This document shows, piece by piece, positions 1-9,611 of a stretch of 64,000 nucleotides of DNA; within the stretch, counting starts at the first letter, position 1, and every line of letters begins with the position of its first letter. A model generated the notes under the pieces. The model had not been told where the DNA came from. It ran no database searches and saw nothing but the letters and a program-made list of their open reading frames with translations. A program made the translations under genes and the position numbers. The stretch is from Aldrovandia affinis (taxonomy: Eukaryota; Chordata; Actinopteri; Notacanthiformes; Halosauridae), in NCBI GenBank assembly GCA_029706075.1, contig JAINUG010000165.1:782506-846505 (forward strand), in the 5' to 3' direction.

Positions 1-1400
1 AACCCTCTTTAATGTTTACATTAATGAGTTGGCGGTGTTGTTGGAACAATCTGCAGCCCCTGGCCTAACCCTAAACAACAAGGAAGTTAAATTCTTGCTC
101 TATGCAGACGACCTGGTGCTGCTGTCACCCACAGAACGGGTTACAGCAGCACCTGGATCTGCTGGAGCAATACTGTCAGAACTGGGCCCTAATGGTAAAC
201 TTTTAAAAATCTAAAATAATAATCTTCCAAAAATAGCCCAGATCCCAGGAAAGCAGACATTCACTCGAGGAAACACCACACTAGAGCACACCTTGTTCTA
301 TGACTACCTGGGGCTCAAAATCAGTGCCTCAGGTAACTTTGGTCTGGCAGTGAATGCACTGAAAGAGAAAGCCTGTAGAGCTTTCTATGCAATTAGAAGA
401 AAATTCCACAAAATAGACATACCAGTCAGAATTTGGTCTAAGATATTTGATAGTGTAATCCTACCAATTGCCTTATATGGAAGTGAAGTGTGGGGTCCAC
501 TCAGTCAACTCGACTACACTAGATGGGACAAGCATCCTATAGAGGCCCTGCACGCAGAATTATACTTAATATCCAAAGGAAAACACCAACCAACGCATGC
601 AGGGCAGAATTAGGTCGATACCCATTAATTATAAACATTGAAAAAAGAACACTTAAATTCTGGATGCATCTTAAATCTAGTCCCCAAGATACTCTGTAAT
701 TTCAAGCACCGCAAAACCAAGAACTGAACTCCAAAACGAATCCCCTCAGTCAGCTGGTCATGAGACTTACTAACCAAATAACACCTTCAATCTCAGTACA
801 GCACTGCTTTACAATCACAAATCAGAGTAAACCAAATTATTAAACAAACTAAAAATACCTATCTGGAACATTGGAACAATCAAACCAAAACACAAAACAA
901 ACTTAATTGCTATCTGGCTCTAAAAAGAGAGTACACATTGGCGGAGTATCTCTTCACAGTCAAGAGATACAAAGCAGAGACAGATCCTGACCAAGTACAG
1001 ATTCAGTGACCACAGTCTAGCCATAGAGAAAGGTAGACACAAGAAATCCTGGCTACCAAGAGAAGAAAGAATATGTGGTCACTGCATGACAGGTGAGGTA
1101 GAGACAGAGATGCACTTCCTCTTGAATTGTGAAAAATTAAATAACATTAGAATAGAATATTTTAACAAATTTGATTTATTAATCCCTAATTTTACCCAAT
1201 TGGACAACAATAAAAAAATGGAAAAAAATTAGGAGAGGGGCATGGAGCACATTTAGCCGCCAAGTATGTGACAGCATGTCACAACCTGAGGGACAAACAG
1301 TGAGGAGAATGTCAATAAGAATATGTTGAACTGTCAATATGTTGTTGTTTATGTTGTGTTATTTGTCATGTTACTTTATTTAAATGTTTGTTTGAATTGC
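1..1400 (+). mobile_element. 3' part of a non-LTR retrotransposon (LINE), degraded
   Basis: The left edge enters a LINE ORF2 at the reverse-transcriptase palm. An open stretch (29-214) contains YADDLVLLSPTE, the catalytic YADD motif C. A second (293-613) carries the post-RT thumb region with YLGLKI and LYGSEVWGP, typical of fish LINEs. Further on, translated fragments show CGHCMTGEVETEMHFLLNC (about 1078-1135), the C-terminal Cys/His motif of such ORF2 proteins. Stops and frameshifts separate the pieces, so the copy is dead. The 5' part lies outside the window. Clade not assigned with confidence. Confidence 0.8.
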
Positions 1401-1410
1401 TTTGGCATTC

Positions 1411-1472
1411 AGAGAGAGAGAGAGAGAGAGAGTGAGAGAGAGAGTGAGAGTGAGAGTGAGTGAGAGTGAGAA
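1411..1472. repeat. GA-rich simple repeat
   Basis: (GA)n run grading into GTGAGA-type units. Open translations across it are an artefact of the repeat. Confidence 0.9.
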
Positions 1473-1479
1473 TAAACGG

Positions 1480-1750
1480 GAACTGAAAAGTTTCCGGTTC
1501 CTTTATAATACTTTGATTTGTGTTTTCGAGTTTATTGTTTTGTGTCCCGAACCCGTGAGGGCGATAGACGAATTCATTTTCTGTTTCAGTTAAAGCTCCC
1601 AGTCTCGTTCTCTGCCCTTGTCTGGGATCAGATAACTTCCCTGACTACAATAAAAATCCGGTCTGTGGACCAGAGAAATCCACTCCGTCTCCAGACTGCT
1701 CGGATCCCGTCCAGGGATTCTCACGTGGCGTGTGACAGTAACATTTTATA
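1480..1750 (+). other. LTR-like segment (possible), between LINE remnant and Tc1
   Basis: A 270-bp stretch has a TATA-like CTTTATAATAC near 1500, an AATAAAA at about 1651 and ends near TGTGACAGTAACA. That order would suit the promoter/poly(A) part of an LTR, but no partner LTR, primer-binding site or pol sequence is adjacent. Tentative only. Confidence 0.2.
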
Positions 1751-1782
1751 ATAAATGTGTTTTGCTAATTGTATGGTTTATA

Positions 1783-3351
1783 TACACCCATGGCCAAAAG
1801 TTTTGAGAATTACACAAATATTAATTTTCACAAAGTCTGCTGCCTCAGTTTTTATGATGGCAATTTGCATATACTCCAGAATGTTATGAAGAGTGATCAG
1901 ATTAATTGCAATTAATTGCAAAGTCCCTCTTTGCCATGAAAATGAACTTAATCCCCAAAAAAACATGTACACTGCATTTCAGCCCTGCCACAAAGGGAAT
2001 AGCTGACATCATGTCAGTGATTCTCTCGTTAACACAGGTGAGAGTGTTGATGAGGACAAGGCTGGAGATCACTCTGTCATGCTGATTGAGTTAGAAAAAC
2101 AGACTGGAAGCTTTAAAAGGAGGATGATGCTTGAAATCATTGTTCTTCCTCTGTTAACCATGGTTACCTGCAAGGAAGCACGTGCAGTCATCATTGCTTT
2201 GCACAAAAAGGGCTTCACAGGCAAGGATATTGCTGCTAGTAAGATTGCACCTAAATCAACCATTTATCGGATCATCAAGAACTTCAAGGAGAGAGGTTCA
2301 ATTGTTGTGAAGAAGGCTTCAGGGCGCCCAAGAAAGTCCAGCAAGCGCCAGGACCGTCTCCTAAAGTTGATTCAGCTGCGGGATCGGGGCACCACCAGTG
2401 CAGAGCTTGCTCAGGAATGGCAGCAGGCAGGTGTGAGTGCATCTGCACGCACAGTGAGGCGAAGACTTTTGGAGGATGGCCTGGTGTCAAGAAGGGCAGC
2501 AAAGAAGCCACTTCTCTCCAGGAAAAACATCAGGGGCAGACTGATATTCTGCAAAAGGTACAGGGATTGGACTGCTGAGGACTGGGGTAAAGTCATTTTC
2601 TCTGATGAATCCCCTTTCCGATTATTTGGGGCATCCGGAAAAAGGCTTGTCCGGAGAAGAAAAGGTGAGCGCTACCATCAGTCCTGTGTCATGCCAACAG
2701 AAAAGCATCCTGAGACCATTCATGTGTGGGGTTGCTTCTCAGCCAAGGGAGTGGGCTCACTCACAATTTTGCCTAAGAACACAGCCATGAATAAAGAATG
2801 GTACCAAAACATCCTCCGAGAGCAACTTCTCCCAACCATCCAAGAACAGTTTGGTGACGAACAATGCCTTTTCCAGTATGATGGAGCACCTTGCCATAAG
2901 GCAAAAGTGATAACTAAGTGGCTCGGGGAACAAAACATCAACATTTTGGGTCCATGGCCAAACTCCCCAGACCTTAATCCCATTGAGAACTTGTGGTCAA
3001 TCCTCAAGTGGCGGGTGGACAAACAAAAACCCACAAATTCTGACAAACTCCAAGCATTGATTATGCAAGAATGGGCTGCCATCAGTCCGGATGTGGCCCA
3101 GAAGTTAATTGACAGCATGCCAGGGCGAATTGCAGAGGTCTTGAAAAATAAGGGTCAACACTGCAAATATTGACTCTTTGCATAAACTTAATGTAATTGT
3201 CAATAAAAGCCTTTGACACTTGTGAAATGCTTGTAATTATACTTCAGTATAGCGTAGTAACATCTGACAAAAATATCTAAAAACACTGAAGCAGCAAACT
3301 TTGTGAAAACCAATACTTGTGTCATTCTCAAAACTTTTGGCCACAGCTGTA
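1783..3351 (+). mobile_element. Tc1-like DNA transposon, near complete
   Basis: The element begins at TACACCCATGGCCAAAAG after a TA (1781-1782). It ends in an inverted counterpart, CTTTTGGCCACAGCTGTA, at 3334-3351. The ends share GGCCAAAAGTTTTGAGAAT as terminal inverted repeat. The 1.57-kb length, TA target and single long open frame fit Tc1 elements abundant in salmonid/pike-type genomes. Both ends and the transposase are present, so this is the best-preserved classical transposon here. Confidence 0.93.
2160..3173 (+). CDS. Tc1 transposase, DD34E, open reading frame intact
   Basis: Cut-and-paste transposase that would bind the terminal repeats, excise the element and reinsert it at TA. I start it at the ATG at 2160 (MVTCKEARAV), giving 337 aa, the usual Tc1 length; the frame is open from an upstream ATG at 2079, but those residues have no family counterpart that I know of. 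The N-terminus holds paired helix-turn-helix domains (about residues 1-110) with the GRPRKS AT-hook-like linker. The catalytic triad is visible: D149 in FSDESPF, D241 in FQYDGAPCH, and E276 in [11 protein letters not shown], with 34 residues between the second D and E. No stop or frameshift. Individual substitutions could still inactivate it. Confidence 0.92.
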   Translation: MVTCKEARAVIIALHKKGFTGKDIAASKIAPKSTIYRIIKNFKERGSIVVKKASGRPRKSSKRQDRLLKLIQLRDRGTTSAELAQEWQQAGVSASARTVRRRLLEDGLVSRRAAKKPLLSRKNIRGRLIFCKRYRDWTAEDWGKVIFSDESPFRLFGASGKRLVRRRKGERYHQSCVMPTEKHPETIHVWGCFSAKGVGSLTILPKNTAMNKEWYQNILREQLLPTIQEQFGDEQCLFQYDGAPCHKAKVITKWLGEQNINILGPWPNSPDLNPIENLWSILKWRVDKQKPTNSDKLQALIMQEWAAISPDVAQKLIDSMPGRIAEVLKNKGQHCKY

Positions 3352-3540
3352 CAGTATACATCGGGGATTTTTTCTCTTTCAGGTAAAATTTAACTCCGGC
3401 TCCATAAAGTCATTAGCCTATTGTTACTCATTTGTGTCAGTCACTCAAGAAAGTTATAAAACACGAGACAAGCGCAGTGTGCATATAGTTGTATTTATTC
3501 AAACAAATAGGGTGTGTCATATAGAGAGAGAAAAAAGTTT

Positions 3541-3603
3541 CGACCAATCGGGGAAAAATGGCTGTTGGTCGACCAAGATTTGTTTTAGTTGGGGACAGCC
3601 CTA
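3541..3603. mobile_element. short hAT-like MITE end (remnant)
   Basis: The stretch containing GTTGGTCGACCAAGATTTG and TTAGTTGGGGACAGCCCTA resembles one end of a common fish hAT-type MITE. No matching other end was found, so it is a fragment. Confidence 0.35.
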
Positions 3604-4543
3604 CAATTTTCAACATGCTTGTTACAGCATCCACTATTTTGTGCAAAATTTAATTTAAAAAATACAAGTAAAAAATAAAATAACCATACATGTCTTAAAA
3701 TTGTATTAAAAACACAACATTCAAACAAAGTTTGTGTTACTACAAATACTGATTTGTTATTCAGTAAAAACAAATGGAATATCAGCATTAAACTTGTGAT
3801 AGACAGATAAGAATAACCTATATTTTACTCATTACTCCATACAAATAGAAAACATATTTCAGAACTTAAATAATAACCTTGTCAAGTTTCATAAATGTCA
3901 GTCATAATAATAAAAAATAAAATAATTGTTTTATTTCATTAATTACATTTTACTTTTGGAAACATATCCTTGGTAATATTTATTCACTGTATTGCAGGCT
4001 GCTGTGGGTGTTGGATAAAGTTTGACAACACTCATTTTGTAGAGGTGGGGGGCTTTGGCCAGAGTGGTCATTTTAAGGGCCCTTGAGATTAAAACATTAC
4101 ACATTACCAGCAATATCAAATTATCACATGTGGGGGTTAAAAACAAAACAAAAAAACCCTGAGAACAACAAAGAATATGGTAACTGAATTCATTGTGTTA
4201 CTGAATAAAATGTTTGTCAGATGATGCAGTAGATATAAAAACTACTGAAATGTAACTGAAAATTGTTTCTCATTAACCTTGCATTTTCCCCATCACTTCT
4301 GCTACCATTACTGGAATCTGTTGGTACACTACTTAATCTATATCCCTGATGGTAGCTAGTTTGAATGCATGGCATTTATAGGCTACCAGCATTGCCTACA
4401 TTGACAATTCACAAAATAATATCATGTGGTGAAGTTATTGTGCAGTAATTGAATGATGGCTTCACCGATGGCAGGGGATCTCTGCAGTTGGTGTGACCGC
4501 AGAGTCTGGCAAGAGGGATTTTATTCACACACAACACACAATT
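3604..4543 (-). repeat. 3' flank of the znf1 unit (duplicated block)
   Basis: AT-rich sequence recurring beside every ZNF copy. Landmarks are CAACATGCTTGTTACAGCAT, GGCTGCTGTGGGTGTTGGAT and CACCGATGGCAGGGGATCTC. Equivalent blocks occur near 9.3, 17, 28.6, 36.5, 43.3, 54.2 and 60.6 kb. No credible coding frame is shared among copies. It marks the downstream side of znf1 on the minus strand. Confidence 0.8.
4520..4525 (-). promoter_or_regulatory. family poly(A) signal, separated from znf1
   Basis: TTTATT on plus (AATAAA on minus), in the GTGAATAAAATCCCTCTT context conserved in the znf2, znf3, znf5 and znf6 units. In this unit the gypsy LTR and integrase fragment lie between it and znf1. Confidence 0.6.
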
Positions 4544-4790
4544 TGTTATGTTGCGGAATCAGGAGGCAAGAGGCAAGGCAGTCACGTTAATAGAAGTTAG
4601 GTTTACTCAGAGCAAGAGCAGAACATGGCATCCATTCAATCCTTCTTCTCTGCATTTTTCCCGCCCGCACTACGTCACATCCTCACAGGATATCCAATAC
4701 CAGAGGTAAGCAGGAATTAACACAGTGACCTCTAGAGGTAAGTATGTATACCTATTTGTAACGTGTACCACAGTATCACAGAACACAACA
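4544..4790 (-). mobile_element. Gypsy-type 3' LTR
   Basis: 247-bp TG...CA unit (TGTTATG at the left end, CACAACA at the right end). On the minus strand it is preceded by a purine tract, AAAGGGGGAAA (plus 4791-4801), the expected polypurine primer next to a 3' LTR. Upstream on the same strand is integrase coding sequence, so polarity agrees. The left side directly abuts ZNF 3' flank at ACACAACACACAATT. Confidence 0.82.
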
Positions 4791-4876
4791 TTTCCCCCTT
4801 TCTTTAAAATAACATTTCTCCAACCTGACATAATAAACTTGAGATGATAAACTGTACGCAAGCACGTAGTTATAAA

Positions 4877-5525
4877 CCAAGGTATTACATTTTAAAGTAT
4901 TCAAATGTTTCAACAGTTGTACAGTTCAGTCATTCTCAACAGTTTATTTTCACCATTCTTAACAGGTTTTTTTCACATAACAAAGTCTTTAACCCAGTGG
5001 TTACTCCGCTGAGCTTCTGGAACCATTTCTGTCAGTTCACCACGCGACTCAGGGATTGGCACTGGTACACCGAGACAGGCGCTCCGCATTCCATCTTCTT
5101 CCGTCGCTCAGCACGAATGAGCTCGGCCCGGTCTGGCGCTCGACCGAAACAGGAGAGGCGAACCTGGCCTCAGCTTTCTTGACGTGGAAAGGTTTGCGCA
5201 CTCGTACCTTATCTCCAGGTTTGAAATTCGGTGCTTTCGCTCCACGTTTCTTATCTGTATAACGTTTGCTTTTCTCTTGTTGCAGAGTAACGCGTTCATG
5301 GACATTCTGGTGTCCCTCTTGGTCACGGACTGGTAGGATATCCAGTTTCGTGCGCATCGGCCGTCCCCGTAGGAGTTGGAATGGAGACTGATTAGTCGTT
5401 GCATGCACTGTCGCACGATAACTTTGAAGGAGTGTGGTCACTTCCTGTTTCCATGGTTTGTGGTGAGTTTCGGCAGCCTGGATACACTCTTTCAGGACCC
5501 TGTTGAATCGTTCTGCTGTTCGGCA
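4877..5525 (-). pseudogene. Ty3/gypsy integrase C-terminal fragment
   Basis: On the minus strand the translation reads AERFNRVLKECIQAA, then a long open part (5441-5049) with LLQSYRATVHATT, SPFQLLRGRPMRT and KFKPGD-like NFKPGDKVRVRKPF. These are the end of the catalytic core and the C-terminal GPY/F-like domain of Ty3/gypsy integrases. A frameshift lies near 5055; the other frame continues to the polypurine tract. Gag, protease, RT and the N-terminal integrase are absent. The 5' junction at about 5525 fuses directly to znf1. Confidence 0.85.
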
Positions 5526-6526
5526 GTGTAGTGTAATGTATGAATTTTCAAGTGGATATTTAAATGAGCCTTCTGTTTAAAACACTTCCCACACTGAGTA
5601 CATTCATAGGGCTTTTCACCTGTATGAATTCTCAGGTGGTACTTTAAAGTACCTACTCGGTTAAAACACTTCCCACACTCAGTACATTTGTAGGGCTTTT
5701 CACCTGTATGAATTCTCAGGTGGTACTTTAAAGTACCTGCTTGGTTAAAACACTTTCCACACTCAGTACATTTGTAGGGCTTTTCACCTGTATGAGTCAT
5801 TTGGTGTTTCCTTAAACTGGCTGTGCAGTTAAAACACTTCCCACACTGAGTACATTTGTAGGGCTTTTCACCTGTATGAATTCTCAAGTGGTACTTTAAA
5901 GCACCTGCTTGGTTAAAACACTTCCCACACTGAGTACAGATGTAGGGCTTTTCACCTGTATGAATTTTCAAGTGGATATTTAAATGAGCCTTCTGTTTAA
6001 AACACTTCCCACACTCAGTACATTTGTAGGGCTTTTCACCTGTATGAATTCTCAGGTGGTACTTTAAAGTACCTGCTTGGTTGAAACACTTCCCACACTG
6101 TGTGCAGTTGAAAAGCTTTTCACCTGTACGAATTCTCCTGTGGTCTTTTAAATTAGATTGCTCATTGATATTCATGAGATCACTCACTAAACTTTCACTG
6201 GATTCACACTTCACTTGATCAGATATTATAGTGACACATTTAATATCCTGCAAGTCACTGTCCTGTTCAGTCTTAAGGTAGCCTCCATCATCAGTCTCTG
6301 TTTTGATCTGGTCAGGATGCAGGTGGGGTACATATCCCAGCTCTGTGCTGTCGAAGTTCTCTGTCTTAATAAGATCCCCAGTGTGGGTGGAGCCCAGATC
6401 AGTTTCTGTTTTTATCAGTGACGTGTGTGTGTGGTGTAGATCCCTGACCCCGCTGTGTGCTGTAACATACTCTGGCTCCAGTGTGTGGAGTCCTGGTGCA
6501 GCACACTCGGTCTCTGACTCTGCCAT
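5492..6526 (-). CDS. znf1: C2H2 zinc-finger protein, 3'-truncated
   Basis: Likely nuclear DNA-binding repressor-type protein, 344 aa from the ATG at 6526 (MAESETEC). Residues 1-125 are the family N-terminus with five psi-K-x-E motifs (IKTE x3, LKTE, VKCE). Seven C2H2 fingers follow with TGEKP linkers; helix residues -1,2,3,6 read QGTY, QAHI, QGAY, CASK, QGTY, RGTY, QAHI. After finger 7 the frame runs 16 codons into the gypsy integrase fragment (LHYTAEQQNDSTGS) and stops, so the usual final fingers and CMK end are missing. The exon starts after a 3' splice site at 6660/6661 (TTTCCCTGCAG). Upstream of MAES the exon carries a 4-bp deletion relative to znf7, which favours MAES as the start. Expression unknown. 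Confidence 0.85.
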   Translation of the reverse strand: MAESETECAAPGLHTLEPEYVTAHSGVRDLHHTHTSLIKTETDLGSTHTGDLIKTENFDSTELGYVPHLHPDQIKTETDDGGYLKTEQDSDLQDIKCVTIISDQVKCESSESLVSDLMNINEQSNLKDHRRIRTGEKLFNCTQCGKCFNQAGTLKYHLRIHTGEKPYKCTECGKCFKQKAHLNIHLKIHTGEKPYICTQCGKCFNQAGALKYHLRIHTGEKPYKCTQCGKCFNCTASLRKHQMTHTGEKPYKCTECGKCFNQAGTLKYHLRIHTGEKPYKCTECGKCFNRVGTLKYHLRIHTGEKPYECTQCGKCFKQKAHLNIHLKIHTLHYTAEQQNDSTGS

Positions 6527-6659
6527 GTGGACAAACTCCAGTCCACTGAGTTCCTCTTCTTTTTGTCTGATCCTGTGCTGCTCAGTGAGCTCTGGTAGTG
6601 TTGTCTCAGACTCCTGCCTGCAACACACTGCTGCTCAAAGCTGTGCAGAAGTGCAGCTC

Positions 6660-6700
6660 CTGCAGGGAAATGAGAGTAGGAGGCAGAGGGATTTAGCCTC
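6660..6700 (-). promoter_or_regulatory. 3' splice site of the znf1 coding exon
   Basis: Pyrimidine-rich tract ending TTTCCCTGCAG followed by GAGCTGCA. The same acceptor is present in znf2 (23102), znf4 (34191), znf5 (40045), znf6 (51645) and znf7 (62953), so the coding exon is not the first exon. Confidence 0.6.
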
Positions 6701-6928
6701 AATCAAACTGGTCCTACTACATCAGAGTGTTGGCACACACATGCATCAATGCTATAAACCTGAATGAACTAATATAACATCACTTCCCACGGTAGATGTC
6801 AGTGGGAAGTGGGCATTTCAGATTTCAATGGGCAAATTGGGCTTTATTAAAAGAAACAAAGAAATTAGCATTTATAAATTACTTCAAGTTAATGATTAAA
6901 AGAGTTTAGCATGAGCCTGAGTTTAGCA

Positions 6929-6992
6929 TAATTATCCATCAATGTCATGTGAGCCATCATATGAAAGCTCACATGAAATTGATGGATAATTA
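6929..6992. repeat. 26-bp inverted repeat upstream of the znf1 exon
   Basis: Arms 6929-6954 and 6967-6992 (TTATCCATCAAT...ATTGATGGATAA) match at 25 of 26 positions around a 12-base loop. The same hairpin is at 23374-23435 and 51313-51376 and is decayed at about 33905 and 39755. Could be a small palindromic MITE or a conserved element. Confidence 0.8.
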
Positions 6993-7221
6993 TACAGTAT
7001 GTAGTCTCACTTATTTGTTTCCATCACAGTGTTTACGATAGGAGCTAGCAAACCATACAAGGGTAGCGATATAAAATGTCTGTTTTCTTTTTTTATTTTA
7101 GTTATCTGTTTGTCAGGGTCATAGCAAAAGCATCGTCACAATGTATAAAAAACAAGCATCAGTTGCATTACATGAAGTAATGTTGTTGTTGATTGCTGTA
7201 CCTGCTGATTAGCTCCGGATC

Positions 7222-7293
7222 TCACGCACACGCACACGCACACGCACACGCACACGCACACGCACACGCACACGCACACGCACACGCACACGC

Positions 7294-7351
<58 letters not shown>
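7222..7351. repeat. (CACACG)n/(CA)n microsatellite
   Basis: A run of CACACG units changing to pure CA, about 130 bp. The long open frames across it are repeat artefacts. Confidence 0.97.
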
Positions 7352-7355
<4 letters not shown>

Positions 7356-7747
7356 CCCCCTCTACAGTTTAGTAGTAGTGTAGTACCTCCCAGCCCTCTC
7401 TTCACATTTCAGCTTTCCACTGCTTCCCCATGACTTAGATACGTGCCCCATATGATCAGTGGATTCCTGCTTTTGTACATTCTGTGTATAATTGTACATA
7501 TGTTGTTACTTGTTTATATGTTTATTCGTTGTTGTTTTTTATTTTGTTATTTACTAGACTATGACAAAGTAGCTATTCTTACCTGACCCTTCTTGGCCAG
7601 GTCATGAGAGTCTACATTGCCCTATAGGTGTGAGTGTGTGAGTGAATGGTGTATGTACCCAGGTATGTACCCAGGCCGCCATTGTAAATAAGAACTTGTT
7701 CTTAATGGCTTGCCTGGTTAAATAAAGGTTAAATAAAATAAATAAAA
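7352..7747 (+). mobile_element. LINE 3' tail inserted in the znf1 upstream region
   Basis: Contains GCCGCCATTGTAAATAAGAA and GCCTGGTTAAATAAAGG ending in (TAAA)-type repeats, a common fish LINE 3' end. Comparison with the znf2 unit (about 23600), which reads straight from the GCATCAGTTG context to GTGCTTATAGCCC, shows that about 7176-7747, including the microsatellite, is an extra insertion in this unit. Confidence 0.65.
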
Positions 7748-7849
7748 AGTGCTTATAGGCCAAGGCTAATTTCCAAAATATGACCCCAATAACCTCCTAA
7801 ACGAAAAGTAGCTATGCATCAAAAAATAAAAGCAAAAAATACAAGATAC

Positions 7850-8162
7850 TAGGGATGTAACGGTACACGTATTCGTACCGAACCGTTCGGTACAGGAATT
7901 TAGGTTCGCTACTCGCTGTGAACTGGACGAATGCAATCTTGCTTTAACGCACGTGCGGAACTTTTTTGTGTGCGGTTGCAGCGGTATTGACGGACTTTTT
8001 ATTTATTTATTTAAGGAATTAAGTTATGTAACTTACTTTGTTCAGTAAATGAAGGCCAATTAGCCACTTTCTACAAACTGCTTATGTTTTGCATGTATTT
8101 CCCCCCCCCCACTATACCGAAAACGTACCGAACCGTAATCTTTATGTACCGTTACACCCACA
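7850..8162. mobile_element. hAT-type MITE, 313 bp
   Basis: Ends TAGGGATGTAACGGTAC and GTACCGTTACACCC are inverted. Flanks are identical 8-bp direct repeats CAAGATAC (7842-7849 and 8163-8170), the target-duplication length of hAT transposons. No coding capacity. The same site is occupied in the znf2 and znf6 units. Confidence 0.85.
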
Positions 8163-8170
8163 CAAGATAC

Positions 8171-9190
8171 AAACCCGATCTGATGTTATTTTAAACACTA
8201 TGAGTTCTGTCAACAATGTTTCCGGCATTGTTCCGAGTATCAAACCAAACATCCGCTTCCAAAACTCCAGAATGAATTGAAGGAAACAGAAAATGAAATA
8301 TAACTCCGTGACATTTTGCACTGTGCGTAGTGATTTATAACTGTGAGGAGTCAATTCTGAGCATATATAAACTTTGCCTGCAGATATGCAAAAACAAAGC
8401 ACGATTGTCAACCAAGCAGAATTAAGTGGGCTATGTATCTAAACTACAACTGGACAACATGTGGAAGAGCGGCACTAGAGAGTTATGAAGACCAAACCGC
8501 ATTTGCTGACGTCTGGCAGACGCTAAAACTTAACTAAACACAACATCGCCCCGGCAAACTTGGCCTGGATTTGTACATCAGGCCGTGTCGGGGAGACATA
8601 GGCTACCAGAATTTCCAACTACTGCGAAAGAAAAATAGCTACCATTGATTGGTAATAATTATTATGTTTTTAAACACATACCCGTATTCGCTCAGATTGT
8701 CTTTATCTCTCTCGTTTTGATTGTCCAATGATTTTCCTCGCACCTTCAGTGCATCTTGATGCAAACTTTTTTTCTCTACAATTTATTCACAACAATACAC
8801 TGGGAAAGCGGAAACTGAAGTCAAGCAACTTCCGGGACGAAACTCGATTTCGAAGCCATTCATCCAATGGGACGCGAGCTTTCCTTCATCACAAAATGCT
8901 TAAAAACGCTGGAGAGCTCCTCTTTGATTTATTAGTTGTTAACCAACCCCATGTATTAAGGAATCGAGCTATTGCCGTAAAAGTATAACGCTTAAAATAA
9001 TATTTTTGTTACGAGAGCGTAATATTTCATAGCAACCGGTGGCAACTGCAGGTGTAGTTTAATGTTGTACTTTTTATGTTGATTGCCCGATCTCGGCGTT
9101 TTTATACTTGGCTTAAAGTTTGTACTGAGATTAGTTTTAAGTAACTTATATCCTATTAAGACAATTTATAAAGCTCACTGCTAAATTCCT
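8171..9190 (-). promoter_or_regulatory. conserved 5' block of the znf1 unit (candidate promoter/first exon)
   Basis: About 1 kb recurring upstream of other copies (near 27.9, 33.1, 38.9, 50.2 and 63.7 kb) in a fixed orientation relative to the ZNF exon. On the minus strand it has an ATTGG (CCAAT) box at 8864-8868 and CCCGGAAGTT (ETS-type) at 8827-8836. A TGACGTCT CRE-like site lies at about 8507. The spacing, GC-poor setting and lack of coding suggest a promoter plus untranslated first exon. No transcript evidence is available. Confidence 0.4.
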
Positions 9191-9199
9191 CTCTGCTAA

Positions 9200-9611
9200 C
9201 TACCAAGTCTGTTGCACTTGGGGGTGCTACACATGCAAGGGTGGCGATACAATGACTGTTTTACATTAATATCATTTTACACAATGAGTTCTGCCAACAA
9301 TTTCACAGTTAGATTTTGAAAAAACACATTACATGATGGGGATCTATACAATCCAACAATGTTAAATGACATTTGTGAAGAAGGGTATACACATAACATA
9401 CAATAAACATAAGGGTTTATTTGACAGGGACAGTATACAATTTTCAACATGCTTGTTACAGCATCCACTATTTTGAACCTAATTCAATAATAAAAAAAGA
9501 TACAAAAAGTAAAAAATGAATAATACCATTTTGATATGCATGGTTAGAACACAACATGCAAACAAATCGTTTTTTGTTATTACAAATACTGATTAATTAT
9601 TCAGTAAAAAC
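9200..9611 (-). repeat. truncated 3' flank of a lost ZNF unit
   Basis: Matches the flank at 60430-60731 (GATTTTGAAAAAACA, then CAACATGCTTGTTACAGCAT, then ATTCAGTAAAAACA) but stops abruptly at 9611 where foreign GC-rich sequence begins. The unit resumes at 16306 at an earlier point of the same flank. A deletion/replacement removed whatever lay between. Confidence 0.7.

Noticed and set aside
1402..1593. Arg-Glu-Val-rich frame
   Set aside because: Translation of the GA-rich simple repeat.
6303..6767. Long frames antisense to the ZNF N-terminal exon (also 34172-34552, 51433-52002, 62592-62972)
   Set aside because: Antisense shadows that recur because the exon recurs; they start and stop differently and carry no motif.
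7136..7405. Poly Cys-Val frame
   Set aside because: Translation of the CA/CACACG microsatellite.
8142..8411. Frame through the 5' block with MPETLLTEL
   Set aside because: The short ATG-led stretch recurs in other units but diverges or stops soon after; more likely untranslated exon than protein.
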